A stretch of DNA of 64,000 nucleotides from Fragum whitleyi (GCA_948146395.1 OX411552.1:10373686-10437685), one strand, 5' to 3'; shown: positions 51,291-63,037, counted from the first letter of the stretch. Notes: generated by a model from the sequence alone, not told the origin. Numbers and translations: made by a program.

Positions 51291-53255
51291 CTCAGAAGTA
51301 GAGGAGCATATATTGATTTCATCATGTCTGTCTGTCAGTCCATTGACCGTTTGTTTTCCGCAAATGACCTGCAATAACGGAACTTTACACAAATATTTCC
51401 CATGACCCAAAGAAATGCCCAATTTTTTCGGGATCATGAGTAGACTTTAACTGCAAACAGTTTCCACTCTTACTGAACAACCAATTGACTCAAATAATAA
51501 AAGTCCACACAAATGTTGTCAATGACCCAAGAGTGTGCCCAATTTTGGAGTCATGAAGGTGGAAGTCACAATTGAACTTCGTCCAAAAATTATCTTGGTA
51601 TTTCAACTCATGAAGTAAAAGACTTCACTGCGAAAATAGCTTTTCATCTAGGACAAGGCGGTTGTGGTCACTGCGACAATTCTAAGTGAAAATGAAATTG
51701 ATAACTCAAATGGAGCAGAATTCATTTGAAAAATAACACAGAAACTGTTTTGAGTGTATAAGTGTCCGCCTGTGCGTCCATTAGTCGCATGTATGGTCCG
51801 AATCATTTTCTTCCTTTTAAGCTCATCTGAGTACAACGTGCTCAAGAGGAGCTTTTAGGATCACACTAACTCCGTCGTGCGTCGTGTGTCTACAACTTTT
51901 TTAAAAATATCTTCTCCTAAACCGCTAGGCTGCTTTCAATGAAGTGTTTCATGGATGACCCTCTTCACAAATTGTTCGCTAAATTCTGATTGGCCCATAA
52001 ATTTGGGTGTGGTAGGGCGGGGCTTATTTTGAGCTCGAACTCTTTGAACGACATCTCCTCCTAAACCACTGGACCGATTTCATTGAAACTTTACCAGAAT
52101 TTTCTTGGGGGTGGCCCTTCTTAAAAAAATGTTCGCGATATTAAGATTGGAAAATAAATTCGGGCGTGGTAGGGCTGGGCTAATTTTGAGCCCGAAACCT
52201 TTGAACGACATCTCCTCCTGAACCACTGGACTGACTTCAATGAAACTTTCCGAGAAATTTCCCTAGGTGACCCTTTGCTTAAACTTTTCGCGAAATTTTG
52301 ATTGGCTCAAAATTAAGAGTGTGGAAGGGAGGGGTTTATTTTGAGCCCGAAATCTTTGATCGACATCTCCTCCTGAACCACTACGCCGATTTCAATTAAA
52401 CTTTACCAGAATTTTCCTGAAGACCCTTTTTAAAAATTGTTCGCAATATTTTGATTGGCAAATAAATATGAGTGTGGCAGTGCGGTTTTTTTTAGCCTTA
52501 AACTTTTGAACGACATCTCCTCTTGAATCAATGGGCTGATTTCAATTAAACTTTTCGAGAATGTTCTTTAGGTGACCCATTTCAGAAATTGTTCGCGAAA
52601 GTTTTATTGGCCCAAAAATATAAGCGTGGAAGGGAGAGATTTATTTCGAGCCCGAAATCATTGAACGAAATCTCCTCCTGAACCACTGGGCCGATTTCAA
52701 TGAAACTTTACCACTTAGGGTACCTTCGGTGACCCTTTTCAAAAATTGTTCAAGAATTTTTTGATTGGCCCATAAATACGGGCGTGACAGGGCGGGCCTT
52801 ATTTTGAGCCAGAAAACTTTGAATGACATCGCCTCCTGAATCACTGGGCCGATTTCAATGAGACTTTACCAGAATGTTCCTTTGATGACCCTCTTCAAAA
52901 ATTTGTTGGCAAAATTTTGATTAACCCCAAAAAATAGTTAAGCAGGGCATGGCTAATTTGTAATGAATGGGTGGATATGGCGTATCATCTCTGTTTATTC
53001 TTCGAATGATATATCCTCTTCAAAAATTAGACAATACTTGAATGAAACTATGCCAGAAGGTTTCTTGGATGCGATCCACTGGACCAATCAAATTCAGGCC
53101 CTCTTGTTATCAGTTTTCTTTCATCAGTTTCAGACCTGTATAGCGATTCAGGGGTTGGGCAGAAGGCGTCAGCTTCGTTAGTGGCTTGAGGTCACCGTCT
53201 CTTGAACGCATTCTAACTTATCAGTACTTTCAGTACTTTGATTTTCATAACCTGT
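51291..53255 (+). mobile_element. Dispersed element P, copy 2, with seven ~150-bp core units
   Basis: The left flank has CAGAAGTAGAGGAGCATATA and CTGTCTGTCAGTCC, then the segment shared with copy 1. The core starts at AAGCTCATCTGAGTACAACG (51818) with GTCGTGCGTCGTGTG, then units with CCACTGGGCCGATTTCAATG-type anchors at about 51928, 52069, 52223, 52379, 52527, 52683 and 52840, and TTTTGAGCCCGAAA joints. The right flank (from about 53118) is again shared with copy 1. The architecture matches bivalve pearl/HINE-like elements; no coding region. Apparent frames here are unit translations. Confidence 0.75.
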
Positions 53256-54259
53256 CACAGTGTGGTTAATTTTTTGTTATTGAACAAATGAAAGTTTCAC
53301 TGCATATACTCACCGAAGATAATCATGTAGACTTGTTTTGAATATCCATTGTTTAACTGTACGTGTAACTACCTTAAAACGTATGAACCCATTAAATTTC
53401 ATTTTTGTTTTTCTATTTTCTATTTCATGATACGATATGTCGTCAACAATATTGCACTTGGCCGTCTTACAGTATGATCATTCAGAATATGACAAACAAG
53501 TAATCAAATAACAACTGTCAAACATGTATTCTGCGTTGTTATTCACCTGCCAGGGCGTGACGTAATTGGCGAGTTTACATTTATATACTTTGGGTCCTTT
53601 CAAAAAGTGTCTATCCTAAAACCACGAGAATCGTGCTTAGGGTTACCAAATCCTCGTCACTTCAGCTTGGATAAGCTGAAGTTACGAGGGTTTGGTTACC
53701 AATAAATGATTGAAATTTCAGAGTTTTTAAGAAAGCGTAGTTCAGGTCTAGTCTAAAAAACGGCTGATTTACCTTAACCTTGAGTGCACCGTCCCGTCAC
53801 TTAGGCTCCGCCCTGCCAGGGCGAAAATCATGGATTATGAAACAATATAAAAAGTTCGAATCTGAATAAAGTGATGAAAAATTATTCAATTGTTTTTATT
53901 ATTATTATCATTATAACAAATGTTGATAAGCGACCAAGCCATCGCAAATACAGCTTTATTAGGGCTGCCTTTACTATTTCTTAGGTGGCATCACAACAAC
54001 AAGAGGCCCAGGAGGGCCTGTATCGCTCCGATTGTTTTAACATCTCCAGACTTTCCAGAGCTTACTTTGACCGAAAAGAACACATTAGCGTCTCCTTACA
54101 ACTAATTTGTAATGATTTACTAGGTTTGGCAAACATTGCATCAAATACTCAATCACCATTTACCCTTTACCCATAATATTACCAACATAATGGTTATGCG
54201 ATAACTAGACCATTCTAAACACATTTTTAGGAAAATTTTAAGTAAAGGGTAATTCATAG
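53256..54259. other. Intergenic with a fold-back; no gene
   Basis: 53550-53840 has CCTGCCAGGGCG at both ends (53551 and 53812), around the hairpin at 53641-53700, and may be one small non-autonomous element. The rest shows nothing I recognise. Confidence 0.5.
53641..53700. repeat. Fold-back hairpin, 60 bp
   Basis: GGTTACCAAATCCTCGTCAC and TTCAGCTT are mirrored by AAGCTGAA and GTTACGAGGGTTTGGTTACC around a GGAT loop. Confidence 0.8.
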
Positions 54260-55555
54260 GACATTCATACCAATATTCTATCAAACTTATCCAATTGATC
54301 GGGCGGAGATTTTTTTTCAAACCTTTAAAGTGACAATTGGCCCCGTTCTGCCACACGCACATTTATTGTCCGATCAAATTTTCATTTTCCAATCTAAGTA
54401 AAGCTGCTCCGAAAGAATTTTCATGCCAAAATTCATTGACCAAAATAAGTGGACAGGAGAAGATTTTTAAAGATTCGAAAGTGAAAAAGCCCCGTCCTGT
54501 CATGCTGTATTTAGGGTGCAATCATTTCTTAACAATTTAAGAAAACGGTCATCCCAAGAACATTCATGCAACATTTTGCCAAACGGTTTAGGAGAAAAAA
54601 TTAAAGAGTGAAAAAAATCCCAACCCTATCACGCCAAAATTTGGAGGCAAATCAAAATTTCTCAAACAATTTAAGAAAGTCATCCAAGAAACATATATGC
54701 CAAGTTTCATTGAAATTGGCCTTATTCTTTCAAAAGAGAAGAATTTTAATGATTTTATAGTGAAAATGAGCTCAATCCTACCACAGCCATATTTAGTGGT
54801 AAATCATAATTTCTTTAAAATAATTAAGAGTTATATAAGGAACATCTTTGCAAAGTTTTATTGAAATTGATCGAATGGTTTGAAAGAAAACGATTTTTAA
54901 TGACTTTAATGCGAAAAAATGCCCCGTCCGGCCACGTTAATATTTGGGATTCTATCAATATTTCTTCAGAAGGTTAGGGTCACACAAGGAACACCATTGC
55001 CAAGTTTTATTGAAAACGGTCCAATTGTTTGAAAGGACTAGATTTTTCAATGAATTATAGTGATTATAGTGAAAATTGTGTCGCCCTGTCACGCCAATAC
55101 ACGGAGGTCAATCAATACATTTAACAATATCAATAGAGTCACGCAAGGTACATAAGATTCTTGAGTGAAAATAAGCCCCAATCTGTCACACTCAGAAAAA
55201 CAATTCCCATAAAAATTGAAGTGATGGTCACCCAAGGAATATCCATGCAGAATTTCATTGAAATATGCCATTGGCTTGGGAGGAGAAGGTTTTTAAAGAC
55301 TTTAAAGTGAAAATAAGCCTTGTCCTACCAGACCCATATTTGGGCGTCAATCAAATGTCTTTAACAATTAAAGATGAGGGTCACCTAAGAACATTTCCAC
55401 CAAGTTTCGTCGAAATCCGTAAATCGGTTAAGAAGAAGTTGTTTAAAAAGTTAATGCACGGACACTCGCGCGGACGGACGGAAGAGCGAACAGACGCACG
55501 ACAGACTCACCGGCCTGACAATAGCTCGCTGGCCTCCGGTCAGTTGAGCTAAAAA
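54260..55555 (+). mobile_element. Tandem-core element, about eight 95-160 bp units, with ACGG-type end
   Basis: Units carry CCCCGTCCTGTCATGC-type anchors at about 54341, 54490, 54620, 54770, 54920, 55080, 55175 and 55315, each preceded by TTTCATTGAAATTGG-like and GATTTTTAAAGA-like blocks. The right end has CGCGGACGGACGGAAGAGCG and finishes CGGTCAGTTGAGCTAAAAAT. No coding capacity; same architecture class as 5870-6920 and 51291-53255 but a different unit sequence. Confidence 0.65.
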
Positions 55556-55681
55556 TAATACTAGTATAACCAATATAATATTAGAACCTCTTTTATGCCT
55601 CCGACTAAGTTTAAGTAACTGTAAGTAGCTTATGACACATTCTGCCGTCTTACGTCCGTCCGTACGTCCATTTCCTGTTCA

Positions 55682-55687
55682 TTTATT
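55682..55687 (-). promoter_or_regulatory. Polyadenylation signal AATAAA
   Basis: Reverse complement TTTATT lies about 35 bp downstream of the stop codon of the METTL24-like gene. It would give a very short 3' UTR; such hexamers are common in AT-rich DNA, so this is a candidate only. Confidence 0.4.
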
Positions 55688-55721
55688 ATTGACCTTTTTT
55701 AAATGCAGGTCACTTTGTACA

Positions 55722-56032
55722 TCACAAAAATCTGTCATTGAGAAGGCTAAATTCTGTTACGGCAGAAAACTTCATATTAAGTTCTCGGACGTGAAAAGTA
55801 CAACCTGGACAAAACGTATTACGTTCTCGACTAAACGTCAAGAATCCACTCTGGTTTAGACGTCTTAGGAGCTTTAGGATAAAGTTTAACTGGGGATTTT
55901 TGCCCTTTCTACTCGGAAAATGCATCTCGATCGTGATCTGCTTTACTTGTTGGGTAAGGATGTTACCATTTAACACATTTTCTAGGAACTTCCATTCGGA
56001 ACCCTCTATATCTATCTTGAGAATGTCAATTA
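55722..56032 (-). CDS. METTL24-like: METTL24-like gene, terminal exon (311 nt with stop)
   Basis: The acceptor is CTACATTTCAACGAG| at 56033. It encodes IDILKIDIEGSEWKFLENVL, VKQITIEMHFP, a helical stretch (FILKLLRRLNQ), FLTFSRERN, CPGC and a tail ending DRFL before TGA at 55722-55724. LKIDIEG...EW and the following IEMH are the C-terminal half of the family's Rossmann-like domain. The upstream part of this frame meets a TGA within about 60 bp, so the exon cannot extend far. Confidence 0.82.
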
Positions 56033-59000
56033 CTCGTTGAAATGTAGGAAAAAGAACAATGCATACGTATCATAATATGTTTCACGCTCTTATATTCTAA
56101 CATTTTTTCTAGCTGGCAGGTTGTGGCTAAGCCGTTACGGAATTTGGCGATTTAATTGAATCCTAAAGCCAAATAGATTAAAGTGCTTTGAGAAAATTAA
56201 GATATTTCATCGTTTGGAAATTAGAGCCCCGTTTGACTAAACGTATTTCTACAAGATTTGTCGCAGAATTATCGTGAGACCAAATAACATCTTTTGCGAT
56301 TTATTAAACACAACAGATTTTTTCCTCTTGCGATCTCTCGCAATTATCGCAGAAATCTAAAAAGCTAAAATGTACGATTAGGTAAGGGAAGTCGTAGCCC
56401 GATCGCTATTAGCGGAAAGCGGTACACGCAACTTTTAAAACAATTTAATTAACCTACGAAAAGCCAATGGATGCTCTAAAAATATATTTTGGCATTCTTA
56501 AATGAAAAATATATTCTATATTTAGAAAAAGTTGATAGGACATCTCGCGTCACCTAAAATCTATAGAAAATAAAAGTATTTTATCGCGATTGTATTTTAT
56601 CAAATAATTTTAATGCATCACTTAATACGAGTAGAGGGTTTGTTAAAACATTTACATTTAACTTCTGAAAATGATTTTTATAAAAGATGATAATTGCTGA
56701 ACGTAATTTCATAGCGAAACCACTGAAATTATCAAAAAGTTATTTTTAAAAAGTTGTTTTAAATTGATTTCACTCTATTCATCATTACATGTACCTGATC
56801 GGAGACCATCGAAAAAAAATTTTATGACATCATGATGACGATGATAAATCAATCACGTGCAAAAAGACGCGCTTTATGTAAAGTCACAAAATTTTAGTTC
56901 GTCCCTTTTTTAACAATTAAGAAGTAGACTAATTAATTGTTTCTCTGAGTAAGGAAATAGGTGAGTGGTCACGGATTTTTCACAATTATCCCCCCCCCAC
57001 CCCCGAGCAAATTTCTCATCGTCAGCGATTGTAGTCAAATATATTCTTTTCCTCATTGCGATCACAGATCACGGGACATATTGTTTGTATGGAATTTAAC
57101 GCAACTTTCAAGATTATTTCGCGTCGCCCGTTGAACCTAATTGAACGTTGACATTTTCAAATTGGATTGGTTATAACCGAGATTTCGATATAATGAATAA
57201 ATAAAAGTAGGGCTAACTATGAAGACCCCTTTTTACTGAGCTGCCCTGATATTGCAGGACTACTGCAAAACGACAAGATGGAGGTATTGCTTGATTCCCG
57301 CTTAACATTACTTTCAACAACAGAAAAAAAAATACAAATGGATATGTGACCCGTCACGCGAAAATGGACCATCTCGGAACTCCGTGAAATGAAATCGCGA
57401 AAAAGACATTTGTTCGAGTAGAGGTCAACCAGTTGTGGCATTTCTATAATTCTTATTCAGGAAAGTAGAATTATCATTCTAGTTTCAGAAAAGCAGAACA
57501 ATGCAAAAAGTTTCGACCGTAGTCAGCCTGCGCTTTCCGCGCATACTGACTAGGTTCGACACTTTACGCACTACCGAGTTAGCCCCTTTTCTCGTGACGG
57601 ATCACATATATATATATATATATTATGTTAAAGCTATGCATTCTATCCCAATAGTCAAAACTTACTTTGCTATGCTTTAAACTGTTCATGATACTCTTGA
57701 GAGATTGGAACTTCTTTCCGCCTTTTGTTTCGTCTTTTGTTCCGAGTCCGATTTTATGATACTGGCAGCCTTTTGGGGCACGAGAGCCCGATTTACTACA
57801 AATTAACAAATTTAATATCATCATCACAACAAGGAATTAAGAGGGAAAAGTAATTCGCAGAATATCCCATTTGATGCTATTACATCAAGCCTTTATAAGA
57901 TATTTCTTCTTTCCGACTATTTGCCTCTCACAAATGGGTTGATTATCGTAGACCTATGTGAGATAGTAGCTTGAGACTAGGAAAGGATGTGATGGTTGTA
58001 CTGGTGGGAGAAATACCAGAAATCCATTGTTAGGTGCTCCAGCCGCCGCAATATAACTGAAAAAATGTTGAAAGCGGCCTAAAACTCCATTCATTCAATC
58101 AATTAATAGATATTTCATAAAGAATAAACTGTAGTTGTATAAGCAGTAGGAGTAGAAGTAATAGTTAAAGATGCAAGGAACAAATATTATAGGCTATTGA
58201 ATTTATTGTTTCGGACGAGTTCTTTTGGCAGAGTGCCCGAGCTTGCAAGGGAATCTACGCCAAAAGAACGATTCCGACAAAATATATTCCCATTTAAATG
58301 CAATAACCTTTTTATTGTATACTTTGATATTGTTGGACGATGTTCACTTCTCATTTATTAATCTTTACATCACTTATACTCCAAAAACGATTTTTTGTTT
58401 AAAATTAAACCGCTTTTTATTTTAATAAAAAACAACTTTACGCCGTAGACCTTTTCCCGCAAAATCCTTTCCGTTATTTTTTTCCGTTCGGATTAATACA
58501 TCCGTTGCTATGAAGTAACAGAGTAAACAAAAGGACGGCGGACATTTTTGTGTCGATTCGCATTTTCAATGTTTAAATACGCGTTGATTTCGACTTACTT
58601 TGAATACAAATGAGATATATATATTTATAAAAACTTGTTCATTTGTTTTTCTTACCAGTTACATGTTCCAGAACTAACTCAATCGGCATACTTGATATCG
58701 ACCCAGACTAGCGTTAGTCACGAAGGACAGGACGGAGTGAAAGACGAGATAAAAGAGAAAGATAGGGAGGAAGAGAGAAAGATACTAGAATTATGGTAGA
58801 CACAAAGGGATGGACATGAATCAGTTTTGAAAGAAATATGAAATAACATCGATAAAGGAGAAACAAAAACAGTGATTTGGAAGAATTCTGGGGGGGGGAT
58901 AAAGCGGTTGATTTCTCGGAAAATGTTTTCAAATAGATAAAAACAAACAATGATGTATTGCATTCAAAGAACTTGAAACGTATTTCTTACTCTGACAAAA

Positions 59001-59229
59001 CTATTTCTCGAGTATTGGACGCAAAAAGAAAGCGTTGATAATGTGATTTTGGCGAGGTAGCAACCAGAAAGTAGTCCAGTCCTTTTGTGCTCGTGAAAAT
59101 AATCTTAACGCAATATCAAAGTATGCAATATCAAAAAATATTGCATACTTTCCTCCCGTTCAAATACATGTACATAGTGACAATATCAAAGTTTATAATC
59201 AAAGATATATATTAACTAAAAGAAAGAGA

Positions 59230-59295
<66 letters not shown>

Positions 59296-61862
59296 CAGAC
59301 ATTCAGACAGAGACAAACAATCAAACCAACCAACCAACAAACAAACAAACAGAGAGACACATAAAAGAAGACAGATATAAGGACAAAGGGAGAGATTGAG
59401 AGAAAGCGTAACAAAAAGTGAGAGAGGGGATGCTGGCACTAACTGCTGGTGGGCAAAACCGAATAGGAAAAAAACTTACAAAGGATCAAACGTGTGGACC
59501 TCACAACCAAACAGCTTTATGGCATCAGTTTCGAATGAAAATTCGTTATTTGACCTTGAATAGAAGTAGAAAAAAACTGGTTTGTCTAAGGGTATTCTTG
59601 GTGAGTTATTTGTACCAACTTATGTCCAGTTGGTAGTTACAGTTAACGACATGGTGAAATTGACAAGATGAATGATTTTGGAATGATTTTGGAGTGAAAA
59701 TTTAATAAATGTGTGGAGCGAGTTTTGATTGAAATTAAAGAGAGGTAATCCAATACATCTAATTTTGTTCAGGATAAACAAAATTAGCGACATGTTTTAC
59801 CTCCCTTTAATAGATTATGCATACAAGTTCTAAAATAGCTTCTTATTTCTCTAAGATTTCTAAGAATCAGACGCTTGGAATTTCAGCTATAGTTGTGAAA
59901 TTCGGATGATTTTTTTCTATTTCTATTTACTTTGAATGCAGCTGTTTATTTTATATTTTTTATATTTTTTAGTTATTTTGGAGCGTTTTTGAGTGGTTTG
60001 AGTGTTTTGAATGAATGAATGGATCGTTGAGCTAGCGACTTTGGAACGATTTTGATTGAGATGAATGTCGATTCCGCGATGTGACTAACTGCACGTTTGA
60101 TATCTATGACATATAGAATAATTATCACCTCGTCCAAATATAGACTGGTTCTTAGCTACTCACCTAAAAAACCTACAATATTGTACTTGATTATATTATA
60201 GAGGATATTGAACGAGTGGTCATATGATACCTAATTTATTAAATGAGTCATATATAAACAGATAAATCGAGGCTGCGTCGAGTTTTTATCTGTTTAAGAT
60301 GACGAGTTGAATAAATTCGGTATTTTATTAATACAAATTTTAATATTCGATTTATAATATGATCCGCTTTTTTGTGATAAAACGAGGAAATTTCGATATT
60401 AATCAATTCAAGTCATTCTGCAAAACATCTAACGCCGTTTGCGAAATGGGTCATCAAATGCATTTTATGACGTCATTTTCATAAGGAAAATATAACGTTG
60501 CTATTCCTTCTTAGTTTATTTGCATAGTTATTCCACTATTGTTATAACACCCGTGTAAAATAAAAAATATTCAACGGGATTATTTCACTCCGGTGACGTA
60601 GGTCATAGTATAAAATAACTATTTAATGTGCAAATTTGGCATCCGCAGCAAATAGGTCCGTTCAAAATCTGTTTCATTCTTCCTAATATTTAGAGATCTT
60701 AAGATTCGGAGATATTATTTATTTATTTCAAAATCCAGATTCATTACCACAATGGCTTTACGCAGTAAATACGGCATCTTTATGGCTATTGATGATCTTT
60801 TAAAAAGGAGTTTAGATCTATTTTATATATACATGCCAGTAATTGTATCTTTAAATACAAGTATTTTGTTATAATTGCTTACCCAAAGGAATACACCAGA
60901 CAATCATTAGACTTGGGTTTTATTGACTCCTCTATACACACGTGTTTACCACCGTCAAATACGGACCCGACTCGAATCTGTTGGCTGCATAGAACGTCTA
61001 TATGGTCACTGTACCTTAAAAAATACGTAGGAAATGCATTTGAATATGAGATCATGTTCAATTACTTTTAAAAAATGATTTGAAAAGAAATAATTTTGTG
61101 ATGAAATTTTGAAACAGTCAAGCATAGAGAGAAATTGAAACTCATTCCGATCAAAACCATTCTAAATCGCTCGCTAAAAGCTCCACTCATTCCATACACT
61201 CACTCAGGTCATTGGAAAAGGATGCAAAATCACCAAATTTATAAAATCAACACCTACATTCAAAATAAAAATCGATAGAAAAAAATGCGCTTTTCCTGAC
61301 TTAATTGGATTTTTGTTAGCGTGCGATTGGTTCGCGAAAACATAGTTACACTGTATATCGCTATTTATAGAACTTGCATTCATTTATCATAGGGAGGTAA
61401 TGAATATCGCTTATTTTTTATCTTTCACAAGATAAGCGATATTGGATTGCCTCTCTCTAATTTCATTCAAAACTCACTCCTCTCCCTTATTTTGTTTCGC
61501 TCCAACATCATTTCAATATCATTCAGCTTGCCAATTTCATTATGTTTTAAACAAATTGGCAATTAACAATGACATTCTCATTATTTGCGAAAATATGGAT
61601 ACATTTCCATATAAGTCTTCCTTGAAACAGTTTATTTGATTGACAACAGTAGAAACTGAGACAACATTACTTTCTTTGAGGCGATAGGGATTTGAGATGG
61701 TTAACAATATATAAACTAGAAGCATTTTTGAATATAAAGAAAGAGTGTTTTTTTTTTCAACACAATACCTGTGAGCTATTGTAATTAAGTCAGTCCAGTT
61801 GTTTGAATTATCAAGCTCCTCATTCGATGGAATCACATATTTCACGACTTGGGTTTTGTTTG
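55722..61862 (-). CDS. METTL24-like: METTL24-like methyltransferase-family gene (five exons, 5' end outside)
   Basis: Exons on the minus strand: 61862-61769, 61014-60883, 59554-59480, 57795-57666 and 56032-55722. Donors and acceptors are GT-AG and the first three junctions keep the frame exactly (each a phase-2 intron). The joined protein shows, in order, a linker, IRVGSVFDGGKHVC, CLVYSFG, EFSFE, GCEVHTFDP, CQYHKIGLG, LKIDIEGSEW, VKQITIEMH and a C-terminal Cys-containing tail ending in a stop. This order is diagnostic of the METTL24 / Methyltransf_22 family, predicted SAM-dependent methyltransferases usually anchored in the secretory pathway; the substrate is not established. About 246 codons are visible. 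The N-terminal anchor exon is not found upstream and may lie beyond 64000. The last junction has a phase problem (see findings). It is the only multi-exon host gene I can assemble here. Confidence 0.82.
56033..57665 (-). other. Intron between fourth and terminal METTL24-like exons
   Basis: It has no further exon of the gene that I can find. It contains a lone small-MITE terminus at 56226 (GCCCCGTTTGACTAAACG), a C-run at 56990-57004 and short AT tracts at 57607-57621. A minus-strand frame at 57217-57441 is probably chance. Confidence 0.6.
57666..57795 (-). CDS. METTL24-like: METTL24-like gene, fourth visible exon (130 nt)
   Basis: The acceptor is TTAATTTGTAG| at 57796 and the nearest strong donor AGCAAA|GTAAGT at 57665. 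It encodes KSGSRAPKGCQYHKIGLGTK and the block KFQSLKSIMNSLKHSK, matching the family region before the LKIDIEG motif. The start phase fits the third exon. The upstream intron contains repeat R copy 2 and the (AG)n tract. The end phase (0) does not fit the last exon if this donor is used. Confidence 0.72.
58185..59200 (+). repeat. Dispersed repeat R, copy 2
   Basis: Collinear copy of 2962-4030. It is shorter at the fold-back, lacks part of the G-rich segment near 58890, and carries a TACATG duplication near the right end. It lies in an intron of the METTL24-like gene. Confidence 0.8.
58191..58309. repeat. Fold-back at left end of repeat R copy 2
   Basis: AGGCTATTGAATTTATTG and CGGACGAGTTCTTTTGGC face GCCAAAAGAACGATTCCG and AAATGCAATAACCT, with the GCAGAGTGCCCGAGC hinge conserved from copy 1. 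The left arm has lost about 12 bp. Confidence 0.75.
59223..59291. repeat. (AG)n microsatellite
   Basis: Near-perfect AG run with one T interruption, followed by degenerate purine-rich sequence to about 59440. Apparent Leu-Ser-repeat proteins on the minus strand are artefacts. Confidence 0.97.
59480..59554 (-). CDS. METTL24-like: METTL24-like gene, third visible exon (75 nt)
   Basis: The acceptor is CTATTCAAG| at 59555 and the donor CCTTT|GTAAGT at 59479. It encodes SNNEFSFETDAIKLFG and CEVHTFDP, the N-terminal part of the SAM-binding fold (acidic FSFE and SFDP-like motifs). Length 1+72+2 nt fits both neighbouring phases exactly. The upstream intron holds MITE copy I and repeat S copy 2. Confidence 0.82.
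59640..60091 (-). mobile_element. MITE copy I, full length (452 bp)
   Basis: The left end is TA|CAGTTAACGACATGGTGAAA and the right end CCGCGATGTGACTAACTG. The central palindrome (CTAATTTTGTTCAGGAT / AAACAAAATTAGCGAC) is intact. It sits in an intron of the METTL24-like gene. Confidence 0.88.
60200..60612 (-). repeat. Dispersed fold-back repeat S, copy 2 (inverted)
   Basis: Reverse complement of 11581-11992. The palindrome at about 60235-60325 (AGATAAATCGAGGCTGCGTC, then GAGTTTTTATCTG) keeps the CGAGGCTGCGTCGAG hinge. It lies in an intron of the METTL24-like gene. Confidence 0.8.
60883..61014 (-). CDS. METTL24-like: METTL24-like gene, second visible exon (132 nt)
   Basis: The acceptor is TTTTTTAAG| at 61015 and the donor TTTGG|GTAAGC at 60882. 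It encodes YSDHIDVLC, IRVGSVFDGGKHVC and CLVYSFG, the most recognisable block of the family (usually DGGW; Lys here). The intron upstream contains MITE copy J. Confidence 0.82.
61115..61552 (+). mobile_element. MITE copy J, degenerate ends
   Basis: The interior is well matched (CATTCCGATCAAAACCATTC, AATCGCTCGCTAAAAGCTCC, GGGAGGTAATGAATATCGCT and the palindrome to GATAAGCGATATTGG). The termini are mutated (CAGTCAAGCATAGAGAG and CAATTTCATTATGTTTTAAA). Intronic. Confidence 0.75.
61769..61862 (-). CDS. METTL24-like: METTL24-like gene, first visible exon (94 nt)
   Basis: The acceptor is TACATTTTCAG| at 61863 and the donor CACAG|GTATTG at 61768. It encodes 30 full codons (NKTQVVKYVIPSN, then NNWTDLITIAH) with a phase-1 start and phase-2 end. 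The Arg codon AGG is split with the next exon. It lies between the membrane anchor and the catalytic region in the family. Confidence 0.72.
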
Positions 61863-62683
61863 CTGAAAATGTATAAAACATGTACATGTATAGGGTGATT
61901 AAAGATATCTTCTTAATCTTTTTAACTCATAATTTTACTACTTGTTTAATTTTAAACTTCAAATTAATTTTAGGAAGTGAACAGTTTTATTTGACAATTG
62001 TGATTAAAAATGAATTCATGATTTCGCGTTCATGTATCTACCCTGCTACCAATATAAAAAGATTGCAGTCTGATTGCAAATTATATTCCGCTTTGCACAC
62101 CCACTTGCTCGCAAAACGGGGCTTAATTTGCAAACAGTTTGAACCGTTATATCTATCCGAACGCAAAGGTTGTTATAAGTAATCTACTATTTTTCTGGTT
62201 TGCACACTCGAAGAAAATATTTTGTAGCTATACATATCTTTCTTGAAAGCATACCAACTTTGAAACGTTAAGGAAAGTACAGAAAAGCTACCTGCATGCG
62301 ATGTTTAGACAACAAAATTATGAAATGGACACAAGGCTGATTTCTGACAAAAGCTTCACAAGTTTACCCCATATGCAATGTATTCCTCTATAGTCGCAGA
62401 CATTAAAAATAGACATTACGTTGTTTTTTTCTGAAAATGGGTGACAAAATAGATAACTGGTATGTCTCTTTTCCTCAAATATTACACAGGAACAATATCA
62501 TCAGTATACTGTACAACCTTTTACATGTCTATGATAAGAATATGTAAACATTTACATGTAACATGAAGCATACATGTTTTTTTTCTGAAATATGTCATTT
62601 GGTTCAATGAATTTAGTTTATTGTGCTATACATATCAATATAATACAATGTATGTCTTTACTTTAAATATAAATATAATAAAA
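61863..62683. other. Sequence upstream of the first visible METTL24-like exon
   Basis: I searched the minus strand for an anchor exon ending in phase 1 before a GT donor and found none convincing. A plus-strand frame at 61880-62182 overlaps the acceptor region and looks incidental. Confidence 0.5.
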
Positions 62684-62776
62684 TTAACAACAAGGTGAAT
62701 TTGAGTGAATTGTATTAGAATGATGTCGGAGTTGAATTAAATGAGTTGGATAGGTATTTTGAATGAAATTAAAAGC
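62684..62776 (-). mobile_element. MITE fragment
   Basis: TTAACAACAAGGTGAATTTG followed by GAGTTGAATTAAATGAGTTG and TTTTGAATGAAATTAA matches one end of the MITE family; the rest is missing. Confidence 0.5.
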
Positions 62777-62882
62777 ACAAATTAATTGATATTCTATTAG
62801 TCCACTTTGAGAAATATACATATTTTCCCATAAAGGGATCTTTGTGTACCTATGTGTGTCACATTCAAATTGTCACCAGCCA

Positions 62883-63030
62883 CAGTTAAGAACATCGTGA
62901 AAGTGACAAGACGAATGATTGTGGAATGATTTTGGAGTTAAATTGAATGAATATGATGAGCAATTTGAGTGAATTTAATGGCAGGTAACCCAATACCGCT
63001 AACTTTGTTCAAAATTTCTGAAAATTAGGC
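62883..63030 (-). mobile_element. MITE copy K, truncated where the gypsy fragment starts
   Basis: It starts CAGTTAAGAACATCGTGAAA and runs to the left arm of the central palindrome (AATACCGCTAACTTTGTTCA), where similarity stops. Gypsy coding sequence follows within a few bases. Confidence 0.75.
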
Positions 63031-63037
63031 GAGAATC

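Noticed and set aside
57217..57441. Minus-strand frame considered as a missing METTL24-like exon
   Set aside because: Its sequence does not match the family and no phase-compatible splice sites were found around it.
59199..59439. Leu/Ser-repeat proteins on the minus strand
   Set aside because: They are translations of the (AG)n tract.
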